Part shown: positions 47,142 through 56,890 of the stretch, piece after piece | Numbering within the stretch: the first letter of the stretch is position 1 | Layout of the letters: each line of letters starts with the position of its first letter | Source of the DNA: Hoeflea ulvae | GTDB taxonomy: Bacteria > Pseudomonadota > Alphaproteobacteria > Rhizobiales > Rhizobiaceae | NCBI RefSeq assembly: GCF_026619435.1 | Contig: NZ_JAOVZQ010000001.1 | Coordinates: 2,797,501-2,861,500 of the forward strand | Direction: 5' to 3' | Length of the DNA: 64,000 bases | Notes under the pieces: model-generated | Seen by the model: only the letters and a program-made list of their open reading frames with translations | What the model was told of the DNA's origin: nothing | Databases searched by the model: none | Program-made: the position numbers and the translations under genes

Positions 47142-48154
47142 GCTGCACTCTCCAGTACCGATGCGGCCTGGGCGCCGCCGTCCAATGCTTCGGAAAACCA
47201 GGTCCAGACCTGATCGGCGCTGCGCGAGGTCATCATCGCCGTTTTCAGCGCAGCCGGCGTGTCGGGTGCCAGCGTCTCGAGATACCAGCCGATATGCTTG
47301 CGGGCGTGACGGACGCCGACATCCTCGCCGTAATGCTCTACCATCATCCGGTAATGCTCCAGCGCCACGGCGTTGCGCGCCTCTCCGGATACAGGCACCA
47401 GATCGGAGCCGGCCAGTTCACCGCAGATCCAGGGCTGGCCGCGCGAGGCGCGACCGACCATCACCGCATCGGCGCCGGAGCGGCGCAGGCAGTCCGCAAT
47501 ATCGGCGCGGGTCTCGACATCGCCATTGGCAATCAGCGGCACAGAGATCGCCTCGCGGACGCGGGCGATGGCATCCCAGTTGGCAACGCCTTCGTAAAAC
47601 TGCATGCGGGTACGGCCATGCACGGTGATCATCTGTACGCCTGCGGCCTCGGCCCGGGCGGCGATCAGCGCTGCATTGTGGTTCTGGTCATCCCAGCCAA
47701 GCCGCATCTTCAACGTCACCGGCACGTTCACGGCCTTCACCGCCGCCTCGATCAGGCTAAGCGCATGATCGGGATCACGCATCAACGCGGAGCCGGAATA
47801 GCCGCCGGTGACCTTTTTCGCCGGGCAGCCCATATTGATGTCGATCATCGCCGCACCTTCGGCCTCGGCGATCCGGGCCGCCTCGCCCATCCACCAGGCT
47901 TCGCGCCCGGCAAGCTGGACCACATGCGGATCGATGCCGTCGCCGCGCAGCCGCACCTGTGATTCGCGCCGTTCGGTAACCAGTTCGCGGCTTGCCACCA
48001 TCTCGGTGAACACCAGCCCGGCGCCGTGCTTCCAGGCCAGTTGCCGGAAGGGCAGATCGGAAATGCCCGACAGCGGCGCCAGGAACACCCGGTTTCGCGC
48101 TGTGACCGGTCCGATCACAAGCGGCTCGCTCAAAATGGCTTCAATGTTTTGCAT
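47138..48154 (-). CDS. dusB: tRNA-dihydrouridine synthase (DusB/NifR3 type)
   Basis: A 338-aa FMN-dependent enzyme reducing uridine in tRNA D-loops. Family motifs are [12 protein letters not shown], the catalytic Cys in [36 protein letters not shown] and NGDVET. It is the classic nifR3 gene preceding ntrBC in alphaproteobacteria. It is the first gene of the ntrBC operon and is divergent from ispDF. Confidence 0.94.
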   Translation of the reverse strand: MQNIEAILSEPLVIGPVTARNRVFLAPLSGISDLPFRQLAWKHGAGLVFTEMVASRELVTERRESQVRLRGDGIDPHVVQLAGREAWWMGEAARIAEAEGAAMIDINMGCPAKKVTGGYSGSALMRDPDHALSLIEAAVKAVNVPVTLKMRLGWDDQNHNAALIAARAEAAGVQMITVHGRTRMQFYEGVANWDAIARVREAISVPLIANGDVETRADIADCLRRSGADAVMVGRASRGQPWICGELAGSDLVPVSGEARNAVALEHYRMMVEHYGEDVGVRHARKHIGWYLETLAPDTPAALKTAMMTSRSADQVWTWFSEALDGGAQAASVLESAA

Positions 48155-48314
48155 GCGTATCGTGCAACTCTCTTTGTTGCCCTTTTTTTAGACAATCATG
48201 GCCGGATTGCCAAGTCGTATTCGCGCGCGGCCCGAGAAAAATGCAAAAGAGCTTTTTTCCCGTTAACGCAACCTCTAAACACTCAGGCAATCGGATTTCG
48301 GGAATTGAATTTAC

Positions 48315-49517
48315 ATGAACGACGGACATGAATTTGCTCTGGTGGTCGTCGCAGCGGGTCGAGGCGAGCGCGCCGGCTCGCCCGCCAACGGACCAAAGCA
48401 GTACCGCCTGATCGGTGGATGGCCGGTGATCGCCAGAACCCTGGTGACATTTCTCGACCATCCCGGTTGCGGCGATATCGTCGTGGTCATTCATCCCGAT
48501 GATGAGGCGCTCTATGCCAAGGCCGTCGGCGGGCTCAAGGGGCTCGACCGGGTTCGCACGGTGTTTGGCGGCGCCACCCGGCAGGCCTCGGTCCGCGCCG
48601 GCCTGCAGGCGCTTTCGGCCACCTCCCTGCAGCATGTGCTGATCCACGATGCGGTGCGGCCCTTTGTCAGCCACGCCATCATCGACGACGTGCTCGAGGC
48701 GCTGAAGGCGGGCCACAGCGCCGCCCTGCCCGCTGTCGCGGTCGCCGATACGCTCAAGCGCGGCGATGCCTCCGGCTGCATTGCCGGAACCGTGCCGCGC
48801 GACGGTGTGTTCGGCGCGCAGACGCCGCAAGGGTTCGGCTATGCCGAGATCGCGGCGGCCCATGCCCGCGCCGAAGCCGAAACCGAGACGGCTTTCACCG
48901 ATGACTGCGCCATCGCCGAATGGGCGGGGCTCAATGTGCGGCTGACGCCGGGACATGCATCAAACGTCAAACTCACCACTTCCGGGGATATTGCCATGGC
49001 CGACGAGAAACTTGCACCCGCGCGCTTGCCGGATGTGCGCACCGGAAACGGCTATGATGTGCACCGGCTGGTTCCCGGCAGCTTTGTCACCCTGTGCGGG
49101 GTGGAAATCCCGCATGATCAGCGGCTGGACGGGCATTCCGACGCCGATGTCGGCCTGCATGCGCTGACCGACGCGCTGCTGGCCACCTGTGCCGCCGGCG
49201 ATATCGGCGATCATTTCCCGCCCTCCGACCCGCAATGGCGCGGGGCGGCGTCACACATCTTTCTCACCCATGCAGCGGGCATTGTCCGCAAGGCCGGCGG
49301 GGTGATCATGAACGCCGACGTGACCCTGATCGCCGAAGCGCCGAAGATCGGGCCGCACCGGCAGGAAATGCGCGAGTCGCTGGCCAGTATTCTCGATATT
49401 TCCGTCGACCGCTGCTCGGTCAAGGCGACAACCAACGAAACCATCGGCTTTGCCGGCCGCCGCGAGGGCATCGCCGCAATCGCCACCGCAACGGTGGTGT
49501 TTGGAGATTACGCATGA
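48315..49517 (+). CDS. ispDF: bifunctional IspDF (MEP pathway)
   Basis: A 400-aa fusion of two non-adjacent steps of isoprenoid synthesis. IspD, the CDP-ME synthase domain (about 1-230), has [31 protein letters not shown] and TDDCAIAE. IspF, the MECDP synthase domain (about 240-400), has [39 protein letters not shown] and [10 protein letters not shown]. The IspDF fusion is common in Alphaproteobacteria. Its end overlaps cinA by four bases. Confidence 0.96.
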   Translation: MNDGHEFALVVVAAGRGERAGSPANGPKQYRLIGGWPVIARTLVTFLDHPGCGDIVVVIHPDDEALYAKAVGGLKGLDRVRTVFGGATRQASVRAGLQALSATSLQHVLIHDAVRPFVSHAIIDDVLEALKAGHSAALPAVAVADTLKRGDASGCIAGTVPRDGVFGAQTPQGFGYAEIAAAHARAEAETETAFTDDCAIAEWAGLNVRLTPGHASNVKLTTSGDIAMADEKLAPARLPDVRTGNGYDVHRLVPGSFVTLCGVEIPHDQRLDGHSDADVGLHALTDALLATCAAGDIGDHFPPSDPQWRGAASHIFLTHAAGIVRKAGGVIMNADVTLIAEAPKIGPHRQEMRESLASILDISVDRCSVKATTNETIGFAGRREGIAAIATATVVFGDYA

Positions 49518-50065
49518 CCCGGGTCACCACAGTGAGCGAGATGCAGGCCGACTGCCGGGCGCTGGCCCAGGAGCTGATCGAACGGTTTTCAGCTGCTGGC
49601 GCCATGACCGCAACAGCCGAATCCTGCACCGGCGGGCTGATCGCCGGCGCGATCACCGACATTGCCGGATCCTCGGCGGTGTTTGACCGCGGCTTTGTCA
49701 CCTATTCCAACGAGGCCAAGCAGGACATGCTCGGTGTCAAACCCGCCACGCTCGAGGCTTTCGGCGCGGTGTCACCACAAGTGGCCACAGAGATGGTGCT
49801 CGGTGCACGCAGGCGTTCCCGCGCCGATTTCGCCGTGTCCGTCACCGGAGTCGCCGGGCCGGGCGGCGGCACCCAACACAAGCCCGTGGGGCTTGTCTGG
49901 ATGGGGCTGTCGGGACCGGGCGACCTGACCAGCGTGGTCGAACTGCGCTGGGATCCGGCCTGGAGCCGCGACCTGATCCGCGCGGCCACCGTGCGGGCGG
50001 CGCTCGAAGCGCTGATCGGCCGGCTGCCCCTGCTGCAGGCTCAGACGCCGCCGGCGTCGCCGTAA
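49514..50065 (+). CDS. CinA-family nicotinamide-nucleotide amidohydrolase
   Basis: A 183-aa stand-alone C-terminal CinA (PncC) domain, which deamidates nicotinamide mononucleotide to recycle pyridine nucleotides. Motifs: [38 protein letters not shown] and [21 protein letters not shown]. The N-terminal ADP-ribose/MoaB-like domain of full CinA is absent, as in YgaD/YdeJ. The start overlaps the ispDF stop (ATGA). The frame is open further upstream within ispDF but is not used. Confidence 0.91.
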   Translation: MTRVTTVSEMQADCRALAQELIERFSAAGAMTATAESCTGGLIAGAITDIAGSSAVFDRGFVTYSNEAKQDMLGVKPATLEAFGAVSPQVATEMVLGARRRSRADFAVSVTGVAGPGGGTQHKPVGLVWMGLSGPGDLTSVVELRWDPAWSRDLIRAATVRAALEALIGRLPLLQAQTPPASP

Positions 50066-50502
50066 ATCTCGCGGGCGCGTTTTTCAAAAGCTTCGGCAAA
50101 CATCCGGAAGGCGCGATCGAACATCGCGCCCATCACCACGCCAAGCATGCGGCTCTTGAACTCGTAGTCGATGAAGAACCGCACCTCGCAGCCGCCGGTC
50201 TCACCGGGCTCGAACGACCAGCGGTTGTCGAGATATTTGAACGGTCCATCGAGATATTTGACGTCGATGGCGAGATCATCGGGCTTGAGCAGGACTTGGC
50301 TTGTAAAGGTCTCTCGGATGGCCTTGTAGCCCACCGTCATGTCGGCAATCAGCAAGGTCTTGCCGTCGCGCTCCTTGCGCGAGCGCACGGTCAGCGCCTC
50401 GCACAGCGGCAGAAACTCCGGATAGCTCTCGACATCGGCGACCAGATCGAACATCTGGCGCGGCGAATGCGGAACGTGGCGTGTGGTTTCATAGGTTGGC
50501 AT
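50041..50502 (-). CDS. COQ10/RatA-like ubiquinone-binding START domain protein
   Basis: A 153-aa protein of the COQ10/polyketide-cyclase family: [36 protein letters not shown], then [15 protein letters not shown] and a C-terminal helix. Such proteins bind ubiquinone and support respiration; many are mis-annotated as the RatA toxin. The start at 50502 is preceded by no obvious ribosome site; a TTG three codons earlier opens the frame. Its 3' end overlaps the cinA end on the opposite strand by 25 bases. Confidence 0.9.
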   Translation of the reverse strand: MPTYETTRHVPHSPRQMFDLVADVESYPEFLPLCEALTVRSRKERDGKTLLIADMTVGYKAIRETFTSQVLLKPDDLAIDVKYLDGPFKYLDNRWSFEPGETGGCEVRFFIDYEFKSRMLGVVMGAMFDRAFRMFAEAFEKRAREIYGDAGGV

Positions 50503-50664
50503 GAAAGGCAATTAATCGGGCCAGACAGGAATATCAAGCAAATGACGTGGGATGGCACCATATGAATGAGGACGATCTGCTCCCAAGTGACGTACACAGA
50601 CCCGGTTTTGCGCTTTTGACAGCCGCTTCGCGCAATGCGAAAATCAACGGAAAGGAGACGGCAA

Positions 50665-50901
50665 ATGGCAACCCTGAATATTTCCGTGACCGACGCCATG
50701 AAGCAATGGGTGGAAGAGCAGGCTCAATCAGGCCATTACGTGGATGCTGACGATTATATCCGGGATATCATCCGCAAGGACCAGCAGCACAAGGCCCGCA
50801 TTGCCGAGTTGCAGCGCCTGGTCGATGAGGGTCTGCACAGTGGAACAAGCGACGAAACCATGGACGATATCCTCGCTTCGATGCACCGTGCAGCCGTGTA
50901 A
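50665..50901 (+). CDS. ParD-type antitoxin (ribbon-helix-helix)
   Basis: A 78-aa protein with an N-terminal ribbon-helix-helix DNA-binding region (TLNISVTDAMKQWVEEQAQSGHYVDADDYIRDIIRKDQQ) and a flexible C-terminal toxin-binding tail (EGLHSGTSDETMDDILA). It has a strong AAAGGAG before the ATG. It is followed five bases later by a ParE/RelE-family gene, a standard ParDE arrangement. It would neutralise the toxin and repress its own promoter. Confidence 0.9.
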   Translation: MATLNISVTDAMKQWVEEQAQSGHYVDADDYIRDIIRKDQQHKARIAELQRLVDEGLHSGTSDETMDDILASMHRAAV

Positions 50902-50906
50902 CGCGA

Positions 50907-51212
50907 ATGCCGTACCGGCTTACACGGCGCGCGGTCAGTGATGTGCGTGGCATCTACAGATACGGCAGGCAGCAATTCGGTCAGAACAAGGCGGACTTGT
51001 ATCACCGGAACCTGAAGAACATTTTCGAACTGCTGGCTGCCAATCCGGGGCTGGCTCGCGAATGTCGCGAGACCGATCCTCCGGTTCGGGTGCACCCTTT
51101 CGGATCTCACATGATCATCTTAGTCGAAATTGCCGACGGATCGATCACGATCATCCGCGTGCGGCATCAACGCGAAGACTGGACAGCGCTGACCACCGCC
51201 GGTTCGCTTTGA
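50907..51212 (+). CDS. ParE-type toxin (RelE/ParE superfamily)
   Basis: A 101-aa basic protein with the ParE/RelE fold pattern: YRLTRRAVSDVRGIYRYGRQQFG, a middle helix LYHRNLKNIFELLAANP, HPFGSHMIILVEI and a final IIRVRHQREDW strand. ParE toxins inhibit DNA gyrase while RelE toxins cleave mRNA; the ParD partner favours ParE. The pair lies between the coq10-like gene and lipA, with lipA facing it. Confidence 0.88.
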   Translation: MPYRLTRRAVSDVRGIYRYGRQQFGQNKADLYHRNLKNIFELLAANPGLARECRETDPPVRVHPFGSHMIILVEIADGSITIIRVRHQREDWTALTTAGSL

Positions 51213-51218
51213 CGATCC

Positions 51219-52190
51219 CTACCCTACAGCAGCCCTCATCTTCGCGTCCCGGTTGGCCTTGAGCCGGGCGAAATCATCGCCGGCGTGGTGCGAGGAGCGG
51301 GTCAGCGGACTTGAGGACACCATCAGGAAGCCCTTTGTGTAGGCGATCTTCTCATAGCTCTTGAACTCGTCGGGCGTGACGTAACTCATCACCTCGTGGT
51401 GCTTGCGGGTCGGCTGCAGATATTGCCCGATGGTCATGAAATCGACATCGGCCGAGCGCAGGTCATCCATCAGCTGCAGCACTTCGTTTCGTTCCTCGCC
51501 CAGGCCCACCATGATGCCCGACTTGGTGAACATGGTCGGATCCAGTTCCTTGACCCGCTGCAACAGCCTCAGCGAGTGGAAATAGCGCGCGCCGGGGCGG
51601 ACGGTGAGATAATTGCCCGGCACGGTTTCGAGATTGTGGTTGAAGACATCGGGCTTGGCCGCGACCACGCGCTCCAGCGCGCCGGGCTTGCGCAGGAAAT
51701 CCGGCGTCAGGATCTCGATCGTGGTGCCCGGTGAGGAGGCGCGGATCGAACGGATCACCTTCTCGAAATGCTCGGCGCCGCCATCGTCGAGATCATCACG
51801 GTCGACAGAGGTGATGACCACATGCTGCAGCCCCATCTGCTTGACCGCCTTGGCGACATTGTAGGGCTCGTGCATGTCCAGCGCATTGGGCTTGCCGGTG
51901 ATGACATTGCAGAAGGCGCAGGCGCGGGTGCAGATCTCGCCCATGATCATGAAGGTGGCGTGCTTCTTGTCCCAGCATTCGCCGATATTGGGGCAGCCGG
52001 CCTCCTCGCAGACCGTGACGAGATTGTTCTCCTTCACGATCGAACGGGTTTCCTGGTAGCCCTTGGAGGTAGGCGCGCGCACGCGGATCCATTCCGGCTT
52101 GCGCTTGACCTCGGTGTCAGGACGGGCCTGCTTTTCCGGGTGCCTTACGCGCTTTGCGACAGGGGCGGTGGCGTCGAGAATGGTGACCAT
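51219..52190 (-). CDS. lipA: lipoyl synthase
   Basis: A 323-aa radical SAM enzyme inserting two sulfurs into octanoyl-lysine to make the lipoyl groups needed by the nearby pyruvate dehydrogenase. The auxiliary [4Fe-4S] is bound by Cys61, Cys66 and Cys72 ([12 protein letters not shown]), and the radical SAM cluster by Cys87, Cys91 and Cys94 (CTRACAFC). The C-terminal Arg-Ser-Ser motif ([12 protein letters not shown]) is present. It belongs to the pdh-lpd-lipA region. Confidence 0.97.
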   Translation of the reverse strand: MVTILDATAPVAKRVRHPEKQARPDTEVKRKPEWIRVRAPTSKGYQETRSIVKENNLVTVCEEAGCPNIGECWDKKHATFMIMGEICTRACAFCNVITGKPNALDMHEPYNVAKAVKQMGLQHVVITSVDRDDLDDGGAEHFEKVIRSIRASSPGTTIEILTPDFLRKPGALERVVAAKPDVFNHNLETVPGNYLTVRPGARYFHSLRLLQRVKELDPTMFTKSGIMVGLGEERNEVLQLMDDLRSADVDFMTIGQYLQPTRKHHEVMSYVTPDEFKSYEKIAYTKGFLMVSSSPLTRSSHHAGDDFARLKANRDAKMRAAVG

Positions 52191-52218
52191 CGGAAGGTCC
52201 CTTTACTTGCGTTGCGGT

Positions 52219-52497
52219 TCAGCCGCGCTTGGAGCGGCCGAAGACCCAGAGGATCAGGACGGCGCCGGCGATGGCGACGACCAGATTTCCGGCAAATCCG
52301 TAATAGTTGATATTCAGCACGCCGGCCAGCGCGCTGCCGACGAAGGAGCCGGCAATGCCGACCAGCATGTTGGTGAGCAGGCCGTGCTCCCGGTTCATGG
52401 CGCGTTCGGCGACATAGCCGGCGATCAGGCCGACCAGCAGCAGGCCGAAGAAACCCAGTCCCGGCATGGCCATGAAACCCATATGGACGTCTATCAT
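52219..52497 (-). CDS. GlsB/YeaQ/YmgE-family small membrane protein
   Basis: A 92-aa protein with three hydrophobic segments and the transglycosylase-associated family pattern (GFFGLLLVGLIAGYVAERAM, GLLTNMLVGIAGSFVGSALAGVL). These abundant small proteins are induced by stress, but their function is not settled. The start overlaps the previous gene by four bases, so it is translated together with the 84-aa membrane protein and lpdA. Confidence 0.88.
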   Translation of the reverse strand: MIDVHMGFMAMPGLGFFGLLLVGLIAGYVAERAMNREHGLLTNMLVGIAGSFVGSALAGVLNINYYGFAGNLVVAIAGAVLILWVFGRSKRG

Positions 52498-52748
52498 CGC
52501 CGTTTGTCTCCCTTTGCCGCGTCACCGAGCGCGCGCATGATCAACCAGAATGTAAGACCGAGCAGCAGTCCCATCAATGCCAGGATGGCCGACAGGCTGA
52601 TGATGCCGGTCATGCCTTCAAGCCGGACGGCGCCGAACTCGACCGCGCCGCGGCCGCGAATGGCTGCCAGACCGGCGAGAGCGCCCAAGACGGCCCCGCC
52701 CATTGTCGGCAGCATGACCGCTTTCGGCACGCGAAAAGCGCCGATCAC
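52494..52748 (-). CDS. small hypothetical membrane protein between lpdA and the GlsB-like gene
   Basis: An 84-aa protein with two hydrophobic stretches (MLPTMGGAVLGALAGLAAI and ISLSAILALMGLLLGLTFWLI) and a basic Lys-Gly-Asp-Lys-Arg-Arg end. I recognise no family. Both ends overlap their neighbours by four bases (ATGA), which is strong evidence that it is a real, translationally coupled gene in the lpdA operon. Confidence 0.78.
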   Translation of the reverse strand: MIGAFRVPKAVMLPTMGGAVLGALAGLAAIRGRGAVEFGAVRLEGMTGIISLSAILALMGLLLGLTFWLIMRALGDAAKGDKRR

Positions 52749-54190
52749 GCGTTGAGCGCCCGTCCATAGGCGTCGAGCACGCTTTCCTTCAGCGTTTCCG
52801 AGATCGTCGGATGCGGGAAGATGGTGTGCATCAGGTCTTCCTCGGTGGTCTCCAGATTCATCGCCACGACAAAGCCCTGGATCAGTTCGGTGACTTCGGC
52901 ACCGACCAGATGCGCGCCCAGAAGCTCGCCGGTCTTCTTGTCGAAGATGGTCTTGACCATGCCCTGGTCTTCACCCAGAGCAATCGCCTTGCCATTGGCG
53001 ACGAAGGGGAAGCGGCCGACACGGATGTCGAGGCCCTGCTCCTTGGCCTTTGCTTCGGTGAGGCCGACAGATGCCACTTGTGGATTGCAATAGGTGCAGC
53101 CCGGGATCTTGAGCTTGTCCATCGGGTGGACATTGGGCAGGCCGGCGATCTTTTCGACGCAGATGACAGCCTCGTGTTCGGCCTTGTGGGCCAGCATCGG
53201 CGGGCCGGCGACATCGCCGATGGCATAGAGGCCCGGCACATTGGTCTTGCCATAGCCGTCGATGACGATGCAGCCGCGATCGGTCTTCACACCGAGCGCT
53301 TCAAGCCCGATATTCTCGATATTGCCCTGCACGCCGACAGCCGAGATCATCCGGTCGGCGGTGATCTTCTCAATCTTGCCGTCCTTGAGCTCGACATGGG
53401 CGGTGACCGAGTCTGCGCCCTTTTCGACCTTGGTGACCTTGGCTTCGAGCAGGATCTTCATGCCCTGCTTGTCGAACTGCTTCTTGGCGAAGGCGGAAAT
53501 CTCGGCATCTTCGACCGGCATCACGGTTTTCATCACTTCGACCACGGTCACATCCACGCCCATGCTGCGGTAGAAGGAGGCGAATTCGATGCCGATGGCG
53601 CCCGAGCCCATGACCAGCAGCGATTTCGGCATTTTCGCAGGCTTCATCGCCTCGAAATAGGTCCAGATCAGCTTGCCATCGGGCTCGATGCCCGGCAGCG
53701 CACGCGGCCGTGCGCCGGTGGCGATGATGATGTGCTTGGCGGTGTAGGTGCCCTCGCCCAGCGTGTTTTTGGGGATCGGGCCCTGAGGTTCGACGATCTT
53801 CTTAGTGGTCTTGGAGACCACGATCTCGCCGGGCTTGGTCAGTTTCGCCTCGCCCCAGATCACGTCGACCTTGTTCTTCTTCATCAGGAAGCCGACGCCG
53901 CCGTTCATCCGCTCGGCGATGCCGCGCGAGCGCTTGACGATGGCGTCGAGATCCGGCGTCACCGTGCCTTCGAGCTTGAGGCCGTAATTCTTGGCGTGTT
54001 CGCTCAGATGCAGCACTTCCGCCGAGCGCAGCAGCGCCTTGGTCGGAATGCAGCCCCAGTTGGAGCAGATGCCTGCCAGATGCTCGCGTTCGACCACGGC
54101 GGTCTTGAGGCCCAGCTGGGCGGCCCGGATGGCCGCAATATAGCCGCCGGGGCCGGAACCGATGATGATCACGTCGTAATTATTGGCCAT
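52745..54190 (-). CDS. lpdA: dihydrolipoyl dehydrogenase (E3)
   Basis: A 481-aa FAD enzyme reoxidising dihydrolipoyl groups of the pyruvate dehydrogenase complex. FAD motif GSGPGGYIAAIRAAQLGLKTAVVE; redox disulfide Cys42/Cys47 (CSNWGC); NAD-binding GSGAIGIEFASFYRSMG; and the active His-Glu pair in FPHPTISE. The gene follows pdhABC on the same strand with accessory genes between. It serves here as the complex's E3, although it could be shared with oxoglutarate dehydrogenase. Confidence 0.96.
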   Translation of the reverse strand: MANNYDVIIIGSGPGGYIAAIRAAQLGLKTAVVEREHLAGICSNWGCIPTKALLRSAEVLHLSEHAKNYGLKLEGTVTPDLDAIVKRSRGIAERMNGGVGFLMKKNKVDVIWGEAKLTKPGEIVVSKTTKKIVEPQGPIPKNTLGEGTYTAKHIIIATGARPRALPGIEPDGKLIWTYFEAMKPAKMPKSLLVMGSGAIGIEFASFYRSMGVDVTVVEVMKTVMPVEDAEISAFAKKQFDKQGMKILLEAKVTKVEKGADSVTAHVELKDGKIEKITADRMISAVGVQGNIENIGLEALGVKTDRGCIVIDGYGKTNVPGLYAIGDVAGPPMLAHKAEHEAVICVEKIAGLPNVHPMDKLKIPGCTYCNPQVASVGLTEAKAKEQGLDIRVGRFPFVANGKAIALGEDQGMVKTIFDKKTGELLGAHLVGAEVTELIQGFVVAMNLETTEEDLMHTIFPHPTISETLKESVLDAYGRALNA

Positions 54191-54202
54191 GGAACAATCT
54201 CC

Positions 54203-54799
54203 TCATTGGGCGGATGCCGGTGCGCCGTGCGCGTTTGCTGCAGGGCGCGTCAGAAGCACCCATTGCGTGGCGGTGTGGGTGTCGGAAAAGGCGATGATGG
54301 GTGCGCGGCCCTGCTCTTCAAAGCCGAAGCTTTGGTACAGCGACAAGGCACGGGAATTGGCATCATCGGTGATGATCGAGGATGGGCCGGCGGCGCGGTC
54401 AAGTTCGGCCCTTAGCAGCGCCCGGCCAATGCCCTGGCCGCGAAAGCGGGTATAGACGGCGACACTGTCGATGAAACGGCTTCCGATTGCGCGGGACTTG
54501 AGCGTTTCGAGCGGCTCAAGCACCGGATCGGGCAGCCCCTGATCGCCGGGGCCGCCGGTCAGCTCGAACGACAGCGACATGCCGGCGACGCCGTCACCGG
54601 TTTCGGCAATCAGCACGTTCTTCCAGGAGAATGGCCCGTCGATGAAGGCATAGCCATCGCGGCCGAATTCCAGCGGCCGGTCATAGCAGCCCTCGCGGAC
54701 ACCTGCTTCCAGCACACGCGTCGCCAGCCCGGATGACGCAATGTCATCGAGAATGACGATGTCGGCGCTGTCAGCACGTGTGGCTGGGCGGATATGCAA
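54203..54799 (-). CDS. GNAT-family N-acetyltransferase
   Basis: A 198-aa acetyltransferase. The acetyl-CoA-binding motif A is VYTRFRGQGIGRALL, followed by SRALSLYQSFGFEEQGR (motif B). The N-terminal part starts with MHIRPATRADSADIVIL. The acceptor substrate is unknown. It lies 12 bp upstream of lpdA and is probably co-transcribed with it. Confidence 0.88.
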   Translation of the reverse strand: MHIRPATRADSADIVILDDIASSGLATRVLEAGVREGCYDRPLEFGRDGYAFIDGPFSWKNVLIAETGDGVAGMSLSFELTGGPGDQGLPDPVLEPLETLKSRAIGSRFIDSVAVYTRFRGQGIGRALLRAELDRAAGPSSIITDDANSRALSLYQSFGFEEQGRAPIIAFSDTHTATQWVLLTRPAANAHGAPASAQ

Positions 54800-54859
54800 G
54801 GCCTGCTCCTGTCATCTCCGGTTTTGAACCGGTGTGGCGGGAGCAGGCGTGATGGGGTG

Positions 54860-55096
54860 TTAACCCGCCAGCATCCCGTAGATTTCGTCCTTGAGCTTCA
54901 GACGTTCTTTCCGCATTGCCTCCATGTGGAAATCATCTGTCGGCTCAACGTCGGTTTCAGCACGGTGGATGGCCCGGTTGACGTCGTGATAGGCATCAAA
55001 GAGCTTGGCGAAATGGGCATCGCCCTGTTTCAGCTCATGCATTTTCTCGACGTGTTCGGGAAATTCCTCCGCCAGTTCGTTGGGCGTATGTGACAT
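54860..55096 (-). CDS. DUF465 (YdcH-like) small protein
   Basis: A 78-aa helical protein of the YdcH/DUF465 family: HTPNELAEEFPEHVEKMHELKQGDAHFAKLFDAYHDVNRAIHRAE, then ERLKLKDEIYGML. The ATG at 55096 has AAGGAG upstream. Function unknown; family members are small, mostly helical and abundant in proteobacteria. It sits in the pdh-lpd interval. Confidence 0.88.
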   Translation of the reverse strand: MSHTPNELAEEFPEHVEKMHELKQGDAHFAKLFDAYHDVNRAIHRAETDVEPTDDFHMEAMRKERLKLKDEIYGMLAG

Positions 55097-55180
55097 CAAT
55101 CATCTCCTTGAGGGCTTGTGATGATTGCAGTCTATCCGTCCGTTGGTTGTTCTCCTTGACCCTGGTCAATTGCTCGAAAT

Positions 55181-55822
55181 TCAGTGCCCCAGCAGCAGTC
55201 GTGCCACCGGCGCTATTCCGCGGCCAATGGCGCGGGTGTTCTTGGCATCGAGATGCACGCCGTCGATCGACGAACACTGCGCCACCGAGCCTGCATCGAA
55301 GAAGCCCGCACCGGTCTCGTCAGCCAGATCGGCATAGAACGAGGCCAGCATTGCCGATTCATCGACCGCGCCCTCAAACATCGCGGCGAAATCCGGATCG
55401 GCGGTTTCCACCAGCGGCGGCGGCGAGACCACCAGGACCTGCGGCGGCTCCTGGTCCGCTGTCGGCCAGGCATGCAGACGCACCAGTTCCAGCAGCCGGC
55501 GCATGCCCTTTGAGGCCGCATGGGCGGATCCGGCAATGACCGGCTTCATGTCGTTAGAGCCGAGCATGATGATCACCAGATCGAGCGGCGCATGCGCATG
55601 AAGCACGGTCGGCAGGGTGCGCGCGCCGTTGCGGTCGCAATCACCGGTGTGATCGTCAAACACCGTGGTGCGGCCATTGAGCCCGTCGGCCACCACATGC
55701 ACGCCCTCGCCCAGCGACGCCGCCAGCACCGTTGACCAGCGGTCTTCAAGCGCATGCCGGTCCCGGGTTTCAGGGTTGTAGCCCCAGGTCAGTGAGTCGC
55801 CGTAGCAGAGGACTGTTTTCAT
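55181..55822 (-). CDS. SGNH/GDSL hydrolase (arylesterase-like)
   Basis: A 213-aa cytoplasmic-looking esterase. The four SGNH blocks are visible: GDSLTWG with Ser10, the Gly in GLNGRTTV, GSNDMK with Asn, and the Asp/His dyad in SIDGVHLDAKN. This branch resembles the arylesterase/acyl-CoA thioesterase group of rhizobia. No signal peptide is evident. The gene sits in the pdhC-lpdA interval, as in related genomes. Confidence 0.9.
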   Translation of the reverse strand: MKTVLCYGDSLTWGYNPETRDRHALEDRWSTVLAASLGEGVHVVADGLNGRTTVFDDHTGDCDRNGARTLPTVLHAHAPLDLVIIMLGSNDMKPVIAGSAHAASKGMRRLLELVRLHAWPTADQEPPQVLVVSPPPLVETADPDFAAMFEGAVDESAMLASFYADLADETGAGFFDAGSVAQCSSIDGVHLDAKNTRAIGRGIAPVARLLLGH

Positions 55823-55880
55823 GGCTCTACAACGCCATTTGGAGCGTGAGATAATTGAGAGCGGGGACTGCCAAGCATTT

Positions 55881-56132
55881 TCACGTCCCCTTGATCAATT
55901 GGTCGACCTTCTTCTCCAGCGCGCCAATGCGCTCTTCGAAATCGCCGGTTACAAATCTGCTCATCATGGTGTCGGCTGTCAGCGCGTTGTTGAAGCTTTT
56001 CTGCCGACCTTCAATGGTGTCGAGACGCCTTTTGACGTCGGCAAAACCATCTTTCATCTCGGTCCTGACTTCGCGGGCTTCAGCGCGCATTTCCTTCAGC
56101 ATCGGAATGATCATGTCTTTCGGTTCGGTCAT
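55881..56132 (-). CDS. small helical/coiled-coil protein of unknown function
   Basis: An 83-aa protein, strongly charged and predicted helical: EMRAEAREVRTEMKDGFADVKRRLDTIEGRQ with heptad-like spacing, and a second helix FEERIGALEKKVDQLIKGT. GGAGG lies five bases before the ATG. It resembles short coiled-coil oligomerisation proteins, but I recognise no family. It stands between the HdeD-like and SGNH hydrolase genes on the same strand. Confidence 0.75.
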   Translation of the reverse strand: MTEPKDMIIPMLKEMRAEAREVRTEMKDGFADVKRRLDTIEGRQKSFNNALTADTMMSRFVTGDFEERIGALEKKVDQLIKGT

Positions 56133-56202
56133 GATATCCTCCTTGAGACCAAAGCTACGGCTTCAATATGGTGCGCGGGCCAGGCAAAGTCACCTGCCCG
56201 CC

Positions 56203-56754
56203 TCAGACATGGTCGAGCTTGCGCAGGCCCAGCGCCACGAACAGGAACAGCACGCCGTTGGAGACCAGCTCGATGCCCAGGAGCAGGCCCAGAATGGTGG
56301 TTGCGCTGGCCGGAAGGCCGGCAAGGATCATGACGCCGAGCACCACCGACACAAGGCCCGAAACCAGCACCCAGACCCAGCCGCTGGCGGGCTTCAATGC
56401 CAGCGCGAACATGGTCTTGGCCACACCGGTCATCAAAAACAGCACCGCCACCAGGAATGTCAGCGACACCGAACCGGCCAGCGGATCGGCAACCAGCACG
56501 AAGCCGACGATGAGCGAGAGCACACCGATGCCGAGCGACCAGATGAAGCCGGGCCAGTCGCGGATGCGGAAGGCATGCACCACCTGGACGACGCCCTGAA
56601 GCAGGAAGATCCAGCCGGCCAGAACGACGGCCAGAATGGTCGCGCCGAAGGGATTGAGCAGCGCCAGAAAGCCGCCGACGATGCAGATCACCGCCAGCAC
56701 CGCCATCCAGGTCCATGTCCTGCCGAAGCTTTCGTTCAAACCCTTGTCAGCCAT
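56203..56754 (-). CDS. HdeD-family membrane protein
   Basis: A 183-aa inner-membrane protein with six hydrophobic helices arranged as repeats (GGFLALLNPFGATILAVVLAGWIFLLQGVVQVVHAF; FLMTGVAKTMFALALKP). HdeD is linked to acid resistance at high cell density in E. coli; most homologues are uncharacterised. The ATG at 56754 has GGAG seven bases upstream and is preferred to the ATG at 56760. It follows pdhC by about 140 bp on the same strand, going away from it. Confidence 0.87.
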   Translation of the reverse strand: MADKGLNESFGRTWTWMAVLAVICIVGGFLALLNPFGATILAVVLAGWIFLLQGVVQVVHAFRIRDWPGFIWSLGIGVLSLIVGFVLVADPLAGSVSLTFLVAVLFLMTGVAKTMFALALKPASGWVWVLVSGLVSVVLGVMILAGLPASATTILGLLLGIELVSNGVLFLFVALGLRKLDHV

Positions 56755-56890
56755 ACGCATTCTCCAGAGTTGACTGTTGCGGGGCCATCAGCGCTGCCGA
56801 ACAGGCCGGGTGCGCCCGCACCGCTGCAACGCGTTTGCCTTGCTGCGGCAGGCTGAGCGGTCGAATGATGCCATCCGACCGCCTTGTGCA

